Source: an uncultured Prevotellaceae bacterium (GTDB lineage: Bacteria > Bacteroidota > Bacteroidia > Bacteroidales > Bacteroidaceae). From it: a stretch of 64,000 nt of DNA. Location: the NCBI GenBank assembly GCA_946626595.1, contig CAMOUQ010000002.1:1-64000 (forward strand), read 5' to 3'. Positions within the stretch are counted from its first letter, which is position 1; each line of letters opens with the position of its first letter. Shown piece by piece: positions 17,881-25,830 of this stretch. Position numbers and translations under genes: made by a program. The notes under the pieces are model-generated. The model had not been told where the DNA came from, searched no databases, and worked only from the letters and a program-made list of their open reading frames with translations.

Positions 17881-18405
17881 ATGAACCCCAACGAAACGAA
17901 CAAGACGATATTTAGCCACAACGTGCTGGAGTTCGTGACCGTCGCCGTAGAGTTCTGCGCCTTTCTCGAAAAGTCGCAGGGACGTCCGCGACAGGATTTC
18001 CTCGACACACTGCTCAAACTGCTGCCCCTGCTCTACATGAAGGCGCAGCTCCTGCCCGAGGTCGACAGCCAGGGCGACTTCCTGCCACGCGGCAAGGTGA
18101 CGGAGGACGACTATAACTACGTCCGCCGCACCGTCTATGACATACTGCCCGACGAGGACCAGTATCTCGACGTATCATACGACCGCGATATGGAGACCGA
18201 CGAGACACAATGGCATTCCGTGTCGGAACATTTGGCCGACATTTATCAACCCGTGCGCAACTTCCTGGCCGTCTATCAGGATGGGGTGGAAGACTGCATG
18301 GCGGACGCCCTTTGGGCTCTGCGCGACAGCTTCGAACTCTACTGGGGCGAGGCCGCCGTGAGTGCACTGAAGCGACTGCACGTAATAAGGTATGCCGAAC
18401 GATGA
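17881..18405 (+). CDS. DUF5063 domain-containing protein
   Basis: This 174-residue soluble, acidic, mostly helical protein has no signal peptide. I recognise it as the Bacteroidota DUF5063 family, which commonly sits directly upstream of a 3'-5' exonuclease, as here. The function is unknown. Its stop codon overlaps the next start (ATGA at 18402-18405), so translation is coupled to the exonuclease and a shared nucleic-acid role is a reasonable guess only. Confidence 0.8.
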   Translation: MNPNETNKTIFSHNVLEFVTVAVEFCAFLEKSQGRPRQDFLDTLLKLLPLLYMKAQLLPEVDSQGDFLPRGKVTEDDYNYVRRTVYDILPDEDQYLDVSYDRDMETDETQWHSVSEHLADIYQPVRNFLAVYQDGVEDCMADALWALRDSFELYWGEAAVSALKRLHVIRYAER

Positions 18406-19037
18406 AGGAATTCTGGGACAAATACGATAAGAAACGCATCAACGAGTTGCCCGTCGTCAGTTTCGGGGGACGCATCATCGTGGTGCAGTCCGAAGCCGAG
18501 GCCGACAAGGCCGTGCGCTATCTCCTGGCACAGCCCATACTGGGGTTTGACACCGAGACACGCCCCTCGTTCCGCCCCGGACCGATGAATCCCGTAGCCC
18601 TCCTGCAGGTCGCCACACAGGACACCTGTTTCCTGTTCCGCCTCTGCAACATGGGGCTGCCCGACAGCGTCGTGCGCTTGCTCTCAGACCGCGAGGTGCT
18701 GAAGGTGGCCCTCTCGTGGCGCGACGACATCGGCCAGCTGCAGCGCCGGCGCCGATTCCGTACGGGCTACTTCTTCGAACTGCAGGAGCACGTCAAGGAG
18801 TTCGGCATCGAGGACCTCAGCCTGCAGAAAATCTTTGCCAACGTCTTCGGACAGAAGATTTCGAAGAGCCAACAGCTGACCAACTGGGAGGCTGACGCAC
18901 TCACCGAGAAGCAGAAACTCTATGCGGCCACCGATGCTTGGGCCTGTCTGCGACTCTACGAGGAACTGAAGCAACTGAAACAAACTGGTGAATGGAAACT
19001 ACTGAAACATGAAGAACTTATATCTACTGAAAAATAA
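18402..19037 (+). CDS. 3'-5' exonuclease domain protein (DEDD family, RNase D-like)
   Basis: This 211-residue protein carries a single DEDD exonuclease domain. Exo I is GFDTETRPS (about 49-57), followed by VALLQVAT, and Exo III lies in LYAATDAWACLRLY (YxxxD). There is no HRDC domain, so it is shorter than RNase D; it may act on RNA or DNA 3' ends. The start ATG at 18402 overlaps the DUF5063 stop. Its 3' end overlaps rlmI by 29 bp, which indicates tight coupling. Confidence 0.88.
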   Translation: MKEFWDKYDKKRINELPVVSFGGRIIVVQSEAEADKAVRYLLAQPILGFDTETRPSFRPGPMNPVALLQVATQDTCFLFRLCNMGLPDSVVRLLSDREVLKVALSWRDDIGQLQRRRRFRTGYFFELQEHVKEFGIEDLSLQKIFANVFGQKISKSQQLTNWEADALTEKQKLYAATDAWACLRLYEELKQLKQTGEWKLLKHEELISTEK

Positions 19038-20187
19038 AGAGGAAAGCCTGCGCCGCTTCCATCCCTGGGTCTTCTCGGGTGCCGTACAGCGCATCGAGGG
19101 ACAGCCGCAGGAGGGAGAGCGCCTTCGCGTCTTGACCTCGCAAGGCGAGTTCATAGCCATCGGACATTGGCAGATAGGAAGCATCGCCGTGCGCGTGCTC
19201 ACCTTCGAGGACGAACCCATCGACCGTGCCTTCTGGGTCAGGCGCCTACGTTCGGCCTTGGATGTGCGCCGCACCATCGGATTGGCCGGCAACCCCAAGA
19301 ACGATACCTACCGACTGGTGCATGGCGAGGGCGATTCGCTGCCCGGACTGGTCATCGACATGTACGGCCGGACGGCAGTCATGCAGGCCCACAGCGTAGG
19401 CATGCACGTCGACCGCATGGAGATAGCCCAGGCTCTGAAAGAGGTGATGGGCGACGACCTGCAGAATATCTTCTACAAGAGCGAAACGACCTTGCCCTTC
19501 AAGGCAGGATTGGGGCAGGAGAACGGATTCCTCCTGGGCAGTACACCTGAGAATGTCGCTATGGAAAACGGCCTCCGCTTCCATATCGACTGGCTCAAGG
19601 GACAGAAGACTGGATTCTTTGTAGACCAGCGCGATAACCGCTCCCTGGTGGAGCAATACTCCAAGGGCCGTCGGGTGCTGAATATGTTCTGCTATACGGG
19701 CGGATTCAGCGTCTATGCCCTGCGAGGCGGAGCCCATCTGGTGCACTCCGTCGACAGCAGTCAGAAGGCTGTGGACCTGGTGAACGAGAACGTCGAACTG
19801 AACTTCCCGGGCGACCAGCGTCATCAGGCCTTTGCCGAAGATGCTTTCAAGTTCCTCGACCAGATGACGGAGCCCTACGACCTCGTCATACTCGACCCGC
19901 CAGCCTTTGCCAAGCATCGCGATGCCGTGCGACATGCTATCAAGGGATATACGAAACTCAATGCACGGGCTATGGAGAAGATGCCAGCAGGCAGCATCCT
20001 GTTCACCTTCTCTTGCTCGCAGGCCATTTCGAAAGAGCAGTTCCGCATGGCCGTCTTCACGGCAGCCACACTGGCCCATCGCCGGGTTCGCATCCTGCAT
20101 CAGTTGTACCAGCCAGCCGACCACCCCGTGAACATCTATCACCCCGAAGGCGAATACCTGAAGGGCCTCGTACTCTTTGTTGAATAA
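19009..20187 (+). CDS. rlmI: RlmI-like 23S rRNA (cytosine-C5)-methyltransferase
   Basis: This 392-residue enzyme has an N-terminal PUA domain (HPWVFSGAVQRIEG near 18-31), an EEHEE-type linker and a C-terminal SAM-binding methyltransferase domain. The sequence GFFVDQRDNR, the SAM motif NMFCYTGGFSVYAL and the catalytic LDPPAFAK are characteristic of RlmI, which makes m5C1962 in 23S rRNA. It overlaps the exonuclease gene upstream. Its TAA stop is immediately followed by a 9-bp CCCTAARGC array. Confidence 0.92.
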   Translation: MKNLYLLKNKEESLRRFHPWVFSGAVQRIEGQPQEGERLRVLTSQGEFIAIGHWQIGSIAVRVLTFEDEPIDRAFWVRRLRSALDVRRTIGLAGNPKNDTYRLVHGEGDSLPGLVIDMYGRTAVMQAHSVGMHVDRMEIAQALKEVMGDDLQNIFYKSETTLPFKAGLGQENGFLLGSTPENVAMENGLRFHIDWLKGQKTGFFVDQRDNRSLVEQYSKGRRVLNMFCYTGGFSVYALRGGAHLVHSVDSSQKAVDLVNENVELNFPGDQRHQAFAEDAFKFLDQMTEPYDLVILDPPAFAKHRDAVRHAIKGYTKLNARAMEKMPAGSILFTFSCSQAISKEQFRMAVFTAATLAHRRVRILHQLYQPADHPVNIYHPEGEYLKGLVLFVE

Positions 20188-20266
20188 CCCTAAAGCCCCT
20201 AAGGCCCCTAAAATAACTAAGGCCCCTAAAGCCCTTAAAATCACTAAAAACCTTAAACCCTAAAAA
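20188..20266 (+). repeat. 9-bp tandem array (CCCTAARGC), upstream of the nucleoside transporter
   Basis: Nearly nine consecutive 9-bp units (CCCTAAAGC, CCCTAAGGC, CCCTAAAAT, AACTAAGGC, CCTTAAAAT and so on) fill the whole 80-bp spacer up to the next ATG. A same-orientation array follows that gene (21556-21648), and the same unit is coding in the ABC-F gene at 61213-61310. Confidence 0.93.
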
Positions 20267-20267
20267 T

Positions 20268-21542
20268 ATGAATCTGAAAATTCGTCTTACCATTCTAAAC
20301 TTTCTGGAGTTTGCCGTATGGGGAGCCTATCTGACCTCCATGGGTACTTATTTGGCCGGTGTGGGCCTTGGCTCAAACATCGGTTGGTTCTATTCTGTGC
20401 AGGGCATCGTCAGCATCTTCATGCCTGCCCTCATGGGCATTATGGCCGACCGCTGGATGGAGGGGCAGCGTGTGCTGAGCCTGTGCCATGCGCTGGCCGG
20501 TCTCTTCATGATAGGTGCTTCGACCTATGCCTATCAGTCGGGCGATGCCGTTCAGTTCAGCATACTCTTTGGGCTCTACACCTGTTCGGTGGCCTTCTTC
20601 ATGCCCACCATTGCACTCAGCTATTCGGTGGCCTATGCCGCCCTTGAGAAGGCAGGCTACGACACCGTCAAGGCCTTCCCGCCCATCCGTGTTTGGGGCA
20701 CCGTAGGCTTCATCGTGACCATGTGGGTGGTCGACCTCTTTGGTCTGCAGGCTACTCCTGGCCAGTGGATGGTCAGCGGCGCACTCAGTTTGGTCATGGC
20801 CGCTTATTCGCTGACCATGCCCCGTATGCCCATCAATCGGGACAGCAGTCAGCAGAAGACACTGGCCGAAGCCCTCGGTCTGAATGCCTTCAAGCTTTTC
20901 CTGAATCCCCGCATGGCCATGTTCTTCGGCTTTGCCATGCTGCTCGGCTTCTGCCTGCAGATTTCCAATGGCTATGCCAATCCCTTCATCACCAGCTTTG
21001 GTGGCATTGCCGAATATGCCGACACCTTTGGCGTGCAGCATGCCAACATCCTCATTTCCCTGTCGCAGATGAGCGAGACCCTCTGCATCCTGCTCATACC
21101 CTTCTTCCTGTCGCGCTTCGGCATCAAGAAGGTAGTGCTCATGGCCCTCTTGGGTTGGGTATTGCGTTTCGGCTTCTTTGCAGTGGGCAATCCCGGCAGT
21201 GGCGTGTGGCTGTTCATACTCTCGATGATAGTTTACGGCGTGGCCTTTGATTTCTTCAACATCAGCGGTTCGCTGTTTGTCAACCAGGAGACCGACGAGA
21301 GCATCCGTTCCAGTGCCCAGGGCCTGTTCATGATGATGACCAACGGCATTGGCGCCTTCGTAGGCACACTGGTGGCACAGGCCGTAATCAATAACTACGT
21401 CTTCACGCCCCAGGCCAATGGTGCCACAGGCGAAGCCGTCATTGCCGGTTGGCAGACCTGCTGGTACATCTTTGCAGGATATGCCCTCGTGGTGGCCGTC
21501 CTGTTTGCCCTGCTCTTCAAGGATAGTAAGGCCAAGGCTTAA
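20268..21542 (+). CDS. Nucleoside:H+ symporter family MFS transporter
   Basis: This 424-residue inner-membrane protein has about 12 hydrophobic segments and is a member of the NupG/XapB-type nucleoside:H+ symporter family. The N-terminus (LTILNFLEFAVWGAYLTSMGTYL) and the MPALMGIMADRW loop are typical. It imports nucleosides with protons. It sits among RNA-modification genes and is flanked on both sides by 9-bp CCCTAARGC arrays in the same orientation, so it could be lost or duplicated by recombination between them. Substrate specificity is not fixed by the sequence. Confidence 0.9.
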   Translation: MNLKIRLTILNFLEFAVWGAYLTSMGTYLAGVGLGSNIGWFYSVQGIVSIFMPALMGIMADRWMEGQRVLSLCHALAGLFMIGASTYAYQSGDAVQFSILFGLYTCSVAFFMPTIALSYSVAYAALEKAGYDTVKAFPPIRVWGTVGFIVTMWVVDLFGLQATPGQWMVSGALSLVMAAYSLTMPRMPINRDSSQQKTLAEALGLNAFKLFLNPRMAMFFGFAMLLGFCLQISNGYANPFITSFGGIAEYADTFGVQHANILISLSQMSETLCILLIPFFLSRFGIKKVVLMALLGWVLRFGFFAVGNPGSGVWLFILSMIVYGVAFDFFNISGSLFVNQETDESIRSSAQGLFMMMTNGIGAFVGTLVAQAVINNYVFTPQANGATGEAVIAGWQTCWYIFAGYALVVAVLFALLFKDSKAKA

Positions 21543-21555
21543 ACAAAGCTCCGAA

Positions 21556-21648
21556 AGGCACTAAGGACCTTAAAGTCCCTAAGGCCCTTAAAAATGTCCC
21601 TAAGGCCTTAAGCCCTTAAAGCCCCTAAGGCCCTTAGAGCCCCTAAAG
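21556..21648 (+). repeat. 9-bp tandem array (CCCTAAGGC / CCTTAAAGC), downstream of the nucleoside transporter
   Basis: About ten units, often alternating CCCTAAGGC with CCTTAAAGC, fill the gap before rsmE. Several adjacent units form short palindromes (CCTAAGG), but there is no stable long stem. Confidence 0.93.
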
Positions 21649-21658
21649 AATAATAACA

Positions 21659-22390
21659 ATGAAAGAGGAACGATACTTCTACCAACCAGACATCCACCTT
21701 GGTGAACTTACCAAGGATGACACCCAACATGCCATCCGCGTACTGCGCATGAAGGAGGGCGACGAACTGTGGCTTATGGATGGCAGAGGCGTGTTCTACC
21801 GGGCAGAGATTAGTGTGGCTTCCAACCATCGGTGTGCCTATTGCATCCTGGACACCCTGCCACAGGAGCGTGCCTGGCGCGGACACCTTCATCTGGCTAT
21901 GGCGCCGACCAAACTGAACGACCGTACGGAGTGGTTTGCCGAGAAGGCCACCGAAGTGGGGGTGGACGAACTCTCGTTCCTCGACTGCCAGTTCTCGGAG
22001 CGGCACGCCCTGAAGACGGAGCGCATCGACAAAATCGTAGTCGCGGCCATGAAGCAGAGCCGCAAGGCCTGGAAACCTATGGTCAACGAGATGCAAAGTT
22101 TTCGTTCTTTCATCGAGGCGGAGCGCAACGGGCAGAAGTTCATCTGCCATTGCTACGAAGAGACTGACCTGGGGCAGGGCAGAGCGAAGCCCTTCCTCCT
22201 GGATGTACTGAAGCCGGGCGAGGACGCCACCGTGCTGATAGGTCCCGAAGGCGATTTCTCCATCGAGGAAGTCCGTATGGCCGAGTCCTGTGGTTGGAAG
22301 AGTGTCACTCTGGGCCGCAGTCGGTTGCGTACCGAGACGGCCGCCCTGGTGGCCACCCACCTGATGCACATCACGAATCAAGTATTGTAG
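21659..22390 (+). CDS. rsmE: 16S rRNA (uracil(1498)-N3)-methyltransferase
   Basis: This 243-residue SPOUT-class methyltransferase makes m3U1498 in 16S rRNA. It has an N-terminal PUA-like domain (RYFYQPDI, HAIRVLRMKEGD) and a trefoil-knot domain with LIGPEGDFS and LGRSRLRTETA, the SAM-binding knot motifs. Length and motif order are normal. It is preceded by the second 9-bp array and followed after 35 bp by the DUF4836 gene. Confidence 0.95.
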   Translation: MKEERYFYQPDIHLGELTKDDTQHAIRVLRMKEGDELWLMDGRGVFYRAEISVASNHRCAYCILDTLPQERAWRGHLHLAMAPTKLNDRTEWFAEKATEVGVDELSFLDCQFSERHALKTERIDKIVVAAMKQSRKAWKPMVNEMQSFRSFIEAERNGQKFICHCYEETDLGQGRAKPFLLDVLKPGEDATVLIGPEGDFSIEEVRMAESCGWKSVTLGRSRLRTETAALVATHLMHITNQVL

Positions 22391-22425
22391 GTTTTAATCT
22401 TGCAAGTAATAATATATATAAAGGT

Positions 22426-23835
22426 ATGAAGAAATATGGAATCATAGTTGCTCTGATAGCAGCAATTGCCGCCGGCATAGGCGGTTGGTGGCTGTTACGA
22501 GGCAGCAACGACAATGCGGCCTCTTCCTTGCCCGCCAATGTCACGATGGTGGGCCGTGTCGACTTCAAGTCGCTTGCCCTTGGCTACGGCCTTTCGTGGG
22601 ACGAAGTGAAGGAACTCATTGCCAGCAAGAACGATAAGGAAGACACAGGCATCGACTTCTCGTCCAATGCCTATCTGTTTGCCTCGCAAGGCTATTTTGG
22701 TGCCATCGTTCCGCTGGGCGATGCTGACGATTTCGAGGCTTTCCTCCGTCGCGAGGGCGAGACCATCGAGACGCAGCGCGGCCTGAAATGGAGCGTGCTG
22801 AACGGGAACATGCTGCTGGCCTTCAGCGACGACCGCGCCATGTTCATGGGCCCAGCCTTAGGAGCCGAACTCGACAACCTGCGCAACACGCTGGCCACCT
22901 GCATCCGACAAAAGGAAACCGAGAGCGGCAAGCAGTCGCGCCTGTACAAACTGGCTACGGAGCGCAAGGAACCTATCGGCCTGGCCACCAATTTCACTAC
23001 TTTGCCCGAGGTAAAGCTCCTGCGCGAGATACCCTGGCTGAAGGTGAAACTCCCCCTGGACGCCCTGAACCTGTCGGCCGGAGTTACTCTCAAGAAGGAA
23101 CGCTTCAGCCTGTCGGCCGCACTGGACACTGAGGACAAGAAGACCGAGAAGATGCTGAATCGTGCCGATGACATATTCTCGAAGGTCAATGGCGACCTGC
23201 TTGCCACCACGCCGGCCAATCCGCTCTTTCACATGATGATAGGCCTGGACGGCGAGGACCTGCTGACACTGCTCCGCGAGAATGATGCCATACGTACGGC
23301 CTTGCTGATGGCCAACGCCCTCATCGACCTGGACATGATCGTGAAGAGCATCGACGGAGACGTTTCGCTCACGCTCATGGGCGACAGCCAGCATCCCGAT
23401 CTTTTGTTCCAGGCCCAATTGGAAAATGACAAATTCATGCGCAACGTCACCTCGTGGAACGACGATATGACGCGCATGGCCGGCCTGCAGTTCTATGCCC
23501 GCGACGAGCACAACGCCATCTGTCGCATGAAGAGCGGCACCGACTTCTATTTCTCCACAGCCGACAAGCGCCTGCGCATCTCCAACAACGAGGCAACCGC
23601 TACGGCCACTGCCCACAACGACGTCGCCTGGGCCATAAGAGACGACGCCCGCAAGAACATACTCTATGCTACGCTCGACCTGAGCAGTGCCCGTTCGGTA
23701 GGCCCGGTCTCGACGTCGAGGCTGTCTACCTACTTCTCGCGAGTTACCCTCTCTGCGCCCGACCTCTGGCATCTCGACCTGAACTTCGACATAGCCGAAG
23801 GCGTAGACCTGCTTAAAGAATTAAAGAAAGAATAA
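22426..23835 (+). CDS. DUF4836 family membrane-anchored protein
   Basis: This 469-residue protein has one N-terminal membrane segment or uncleaved signal (about 5-24, ending WWLLRGS) and a large soluble extracytoplasmic domain. I assign it to the Bacteroidota DUF4836 family, whose function is unknown. The ATG at 22426 follows AAAGGT; a longer open frame upstream has no support. It is followed by an ABC ATPase after one base and then a permease, so it may be the accessory or substrate-facing part of that transporter. That link is inference from spacing only. Confidence 0.75.
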   Translation: MKKYGIIVALIAAIAAGIGGWWLLRGSNDNAASSLPANVTMVGRVDFKSLALGYGLSWDEVKELIASKNDKEDTGIDFSSNAYLFASQGYFGAIVPLGDADDFEAFLRREGETIETQRGLKWSVLNGNMLLAFSDDRAMFMGPALGAELDNLRNTLATCIRQKETESGKQSRLYKLATERKEPIGLATNFTTLPEVKLLREIPWLKVKLPLDALNLSAGVTLKKERFSLSAALDTEDKKTEKMLNRADDIFSKVNGDLLATTPANPLFHMMIGLDGEDLLTLLRENDAIRTALLMANALIDLDMIVKSIDGDVSLTLMGDSQHPDLLFQAQLENDKFMRNVTSWNDDMTRMAGLQFYARDEHNAICRMKSGTDFYFSTADKRLRISNNEATATATAHNDVAWAIRDDARKNILYATLDLSSARSVGPVSTSRLSTYFSRVTLSAPDLWHLDLNFDIAEGVDLLKELKKE

Positions 23836-23836
23836 C

Positions 23837-24481
23837 ATGAATACGATTAGACTGGAACATACTTTCCCCGAAGTCTTTGCCAACCGCAGCGACCTGTCAA
23901 GCGAGGTATGGCAACAAGACATCACTTTCCAGAAAGGTCATCTCTACCTCGTGGAGGCCAGCAGCGGCACAGGCAAGTCGTCGCTCTGCAGTTTCCTCTA
24001 CGGCTACCGCCACGATTATCAGGGCATCATCACCTTCGACGGCCAGAACATCCGCAACCTGAAGGTGGCCGACTGGACACGCCTGCGCCAGCGCCACCTC
24101 TCACTGATGTGGCAGGAACTGCGCCTCTTCCCCGAGCTGACAGCTATGGAGAACGTCCTCATCAAGAACCGCCTGACCGGCTTCAAAGCGAAGAAGGACA
24201 TCCGCCGATGGTTCGACGAACTGGGCATTGCCGACAAGGAGAACGCCCGACTGGGCCAGATGAGCTTCGGCCAACAGCAGCGCGTGGCCATGATGCGCGC
24301 TCTGGTGCAGCCCTTCGACTTTCTCATGGTGGACGAACCCATCAGTCACCTCGACGACCAAAATGCCCGCACGATGGCCGACATCATGATGGAGGAGGCC
24401 ACACGTCAGGGTGCCGGAGTCATCGTCACCAGCATCGGCAAACACATCGACATGAATTATGACCAAATACTGAAATTATGA
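23837..24481 (+). CDS. ABC transporter ATP-binding protein (MacB/LolD-type)
   Basis: This 214-residue ATPase has Walker A ASSGTGKSS (41-49), a Q-loop in LMWQELRLFPELT, a degenerate signature MSFGQQQR in place of LSGGQ, and Walker B FLMVDEP followed by a D-loop SHLDD. The H-loop histidine is not obvious: the segment reads VIVTSIGKHID, without the usual THD. It pairs with the downstream permease through an ATGA overlap. The substrate is unknown; MacB/LolD-type systems move lipoproteins, peptides or envelope factors. Confidence 0.85.
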   Translation: MNTIRLEHTFPEVFANRSDLSSEVWQQDITFQKGHLYLVEASSGTGKSSLCSFLYGYRHDYQGIITFDGQNIRNLKVADWTRLRQRHLSLMWQELRLFPELTAMENVLIKNRLTGFKAKKDIRRWFDELGIADKENARLGQMSFGQQQRVAMMRALVQPFDFLMVDEPISHLDDQNARTMADIMMEEATRQGAGVIVTSIGKHIDMNYDQILKL

Positions 24482-25662
24482 CCCTCATCTGGAAACTACT
24501 TCGTCAGCATATCTCCGCCCTGCAACTGCTGGGCTTCTTCGTGGCCAACCTGCTGGGCATGCTCATCGTACTGCTCGCCCTGCAGTTCTATCGCGACGTA
24601 CGTCCCATCTTCTCTCAGGAAGACGGCATCATCAACAACGACTATCTCATCCTATCCAAGCGCATCTCCACCATGGGGCTTGCCTCCACGTCGTTCTCCG
24701 AGCGCGAGCTGGACGACATACGCAGCCAGTCCTTCACCAAGAGCATCGGAGCCTTCACGGCCAGCCAGTACAAGGTGGCTTGCTCTATGGGCATCGAGGG
24801 CGTAGCAAACTTCGGCACGCAGATGTACTTCGAGAGTGTGCCCGACCAGTTTGTCGACACCGACAGAAGTCAGTGGCACTATCAGGAGGGCAGCGACCTG
24901 GTGCCCATCATCCTGCCGCGCAGCTACCTGGCCATCTACAACTTCGGCTTTGCACAGAGCCGTTCGCTGCCTAAGCTGTCGGAAAGCGTCATCTCGATGC
25001 TCGATATGGTCGTAGTGCTGCGTGGCAACGGACAGGAACGCCGGATGCGTGGCAAGATTGTGGGCTTCACCAACCGCCTGCAGACCATCCTCGTTCCCGA
25101 ATCCTTCATGAAGTGGAGCAACAGCCAGTTTGCCCCCGAGAGCGACACCGCCCCCACGCGACTCATCGTGGAAGTGAATAATCCCACCGACGAACGCATC
25201 ACTCAGTACGTGCAGGAACATGGCTTGGACATCGACGAGGACAAGCTGAAGGCCGGCAAGACCACCTATTTCCTGAAGGTCATGAGCGGCATTGTCATGG
25301 GAGTCGGATTGCTAATCTCAGCCCTCTCGTTCTTCATACTGATGCTCAGCATCTACCTTCTGGTGCAGAAGAACACCCAGAAGCTCCAGAACCTCCTGCT
25401 CATCGGCTACAGTCCGCTTCGCGTCAGCCTTCCCTACCAGTTGCTTACCATCGGCATGAACGCCCTTGTCCTTGTGCTGGCGCTCGGCCTGCTCTGGTGG
25501 CTGCGCGGCTATTACATGAATCTCCTTTGGGCTATGTTCCCCACCATCCAGGAGACCTCCATGTGGCCGGCCCTGGCGCTGGGCGTCGTACTCTTCCTTA
25601 TCGTTTCTGTCCTGAATGCCATAGCCGTTCGCCGCAAGGTAATGGCCATCTGGCACGGATAA
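24478..25662 (+). CDS. ABC transporter permease (FtsX/MacB-like)
   Basis: This 394-residue protein has one N-terminal membrane helix (about 13-40), a large periplasmic domain (about 45-265) and three C-terminal helices (about 268-300, 320-345, 355-385), the type VII FtsX/MacB permease topology. The start overlaps the ATPase stop (ATGA). Together with the DUF4836 protein this makes a three-gene unit of unknown cargo. It ends 16 bp before a strong hairpin. Confidence 0.83.
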   Translation: MTLIWKLLRQHISALQLLGFFVANLLGMLIVLLALQFYRDVRPIFSQEDGIINNDYLILSKRISTMGLASTSFSERELDDIRSQSFTKSIGAFTASQYKVACSMGIEGVANFGTQMYFESVPDQFVDTDRSQWHYQEGSDLVPIILPRSYLAIYNFGFAQSRSLPKLSESVISMLDMVVVLRGNGQERRMRGKIVGFTNRLQTILVPESFMKWSNSQFAPESDTAPTRLIVEVNNPTDERITQYVQEHGLDIDEDKLKAGKTTYFLKVMSGIVMGVGLLISALSFFILMLSIYLLVQKNTQKLQNLLLIGYSPLRVSLPYQLLTIGMNALVLVLALGLLWWLRGYYMNLLWAMFPTIQETSMWPALALGVVLFLIVSVLNAIAVRRKVMAIWHG

Positions 25663-25678
25663 GTATTGCCCACCTTAG

Positions 25679-25738
25679 TACAATAATATAGCAGAGGCCA
25701 GTGCAACGTATTGCACTGGCCTCTGCTATACTATTGTA
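25679..25738. terminator. Long bidirectional hairpin between convergent genes
   Basis: A perfect 20-bp stem (25687-25706 with 25711-25730) and a 4-nt loop, extended by 7 more pairs after one mismatch. It lies between the permease (+) and the APH-RapZ gene (-). There is no T-run, so termination is inferred from position and stability. Its right arm merges into the 22-bp array. Confidence 0.65.
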
Positions 25739-25830
25739 TCGCTCACTGCTACGTATTGTAGCTGTCTTTGCTACGTGTTGTAACGGGCTTTGCTACGTAT
25801 TGTAGCGGCCTTTACATCTCGATGTGCGCT
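25704..25830. repeat. 22-bp tandem array, second locus
   Basis: Units at 25704, 25726, 25748, 25770, 25792 and 25814 (period 22). The clearest read GCTACGTATTGTAGC, a 5-bp dyad around GTATT, followed by a GGCCTTT-like end. The last unit starts ACATCTCGATG, almost the same as ACATCACGATG in the first locus (5925). The array reaches the stop codon of the leftward APH-RapZ gene (25829). Confidence 0.88.
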
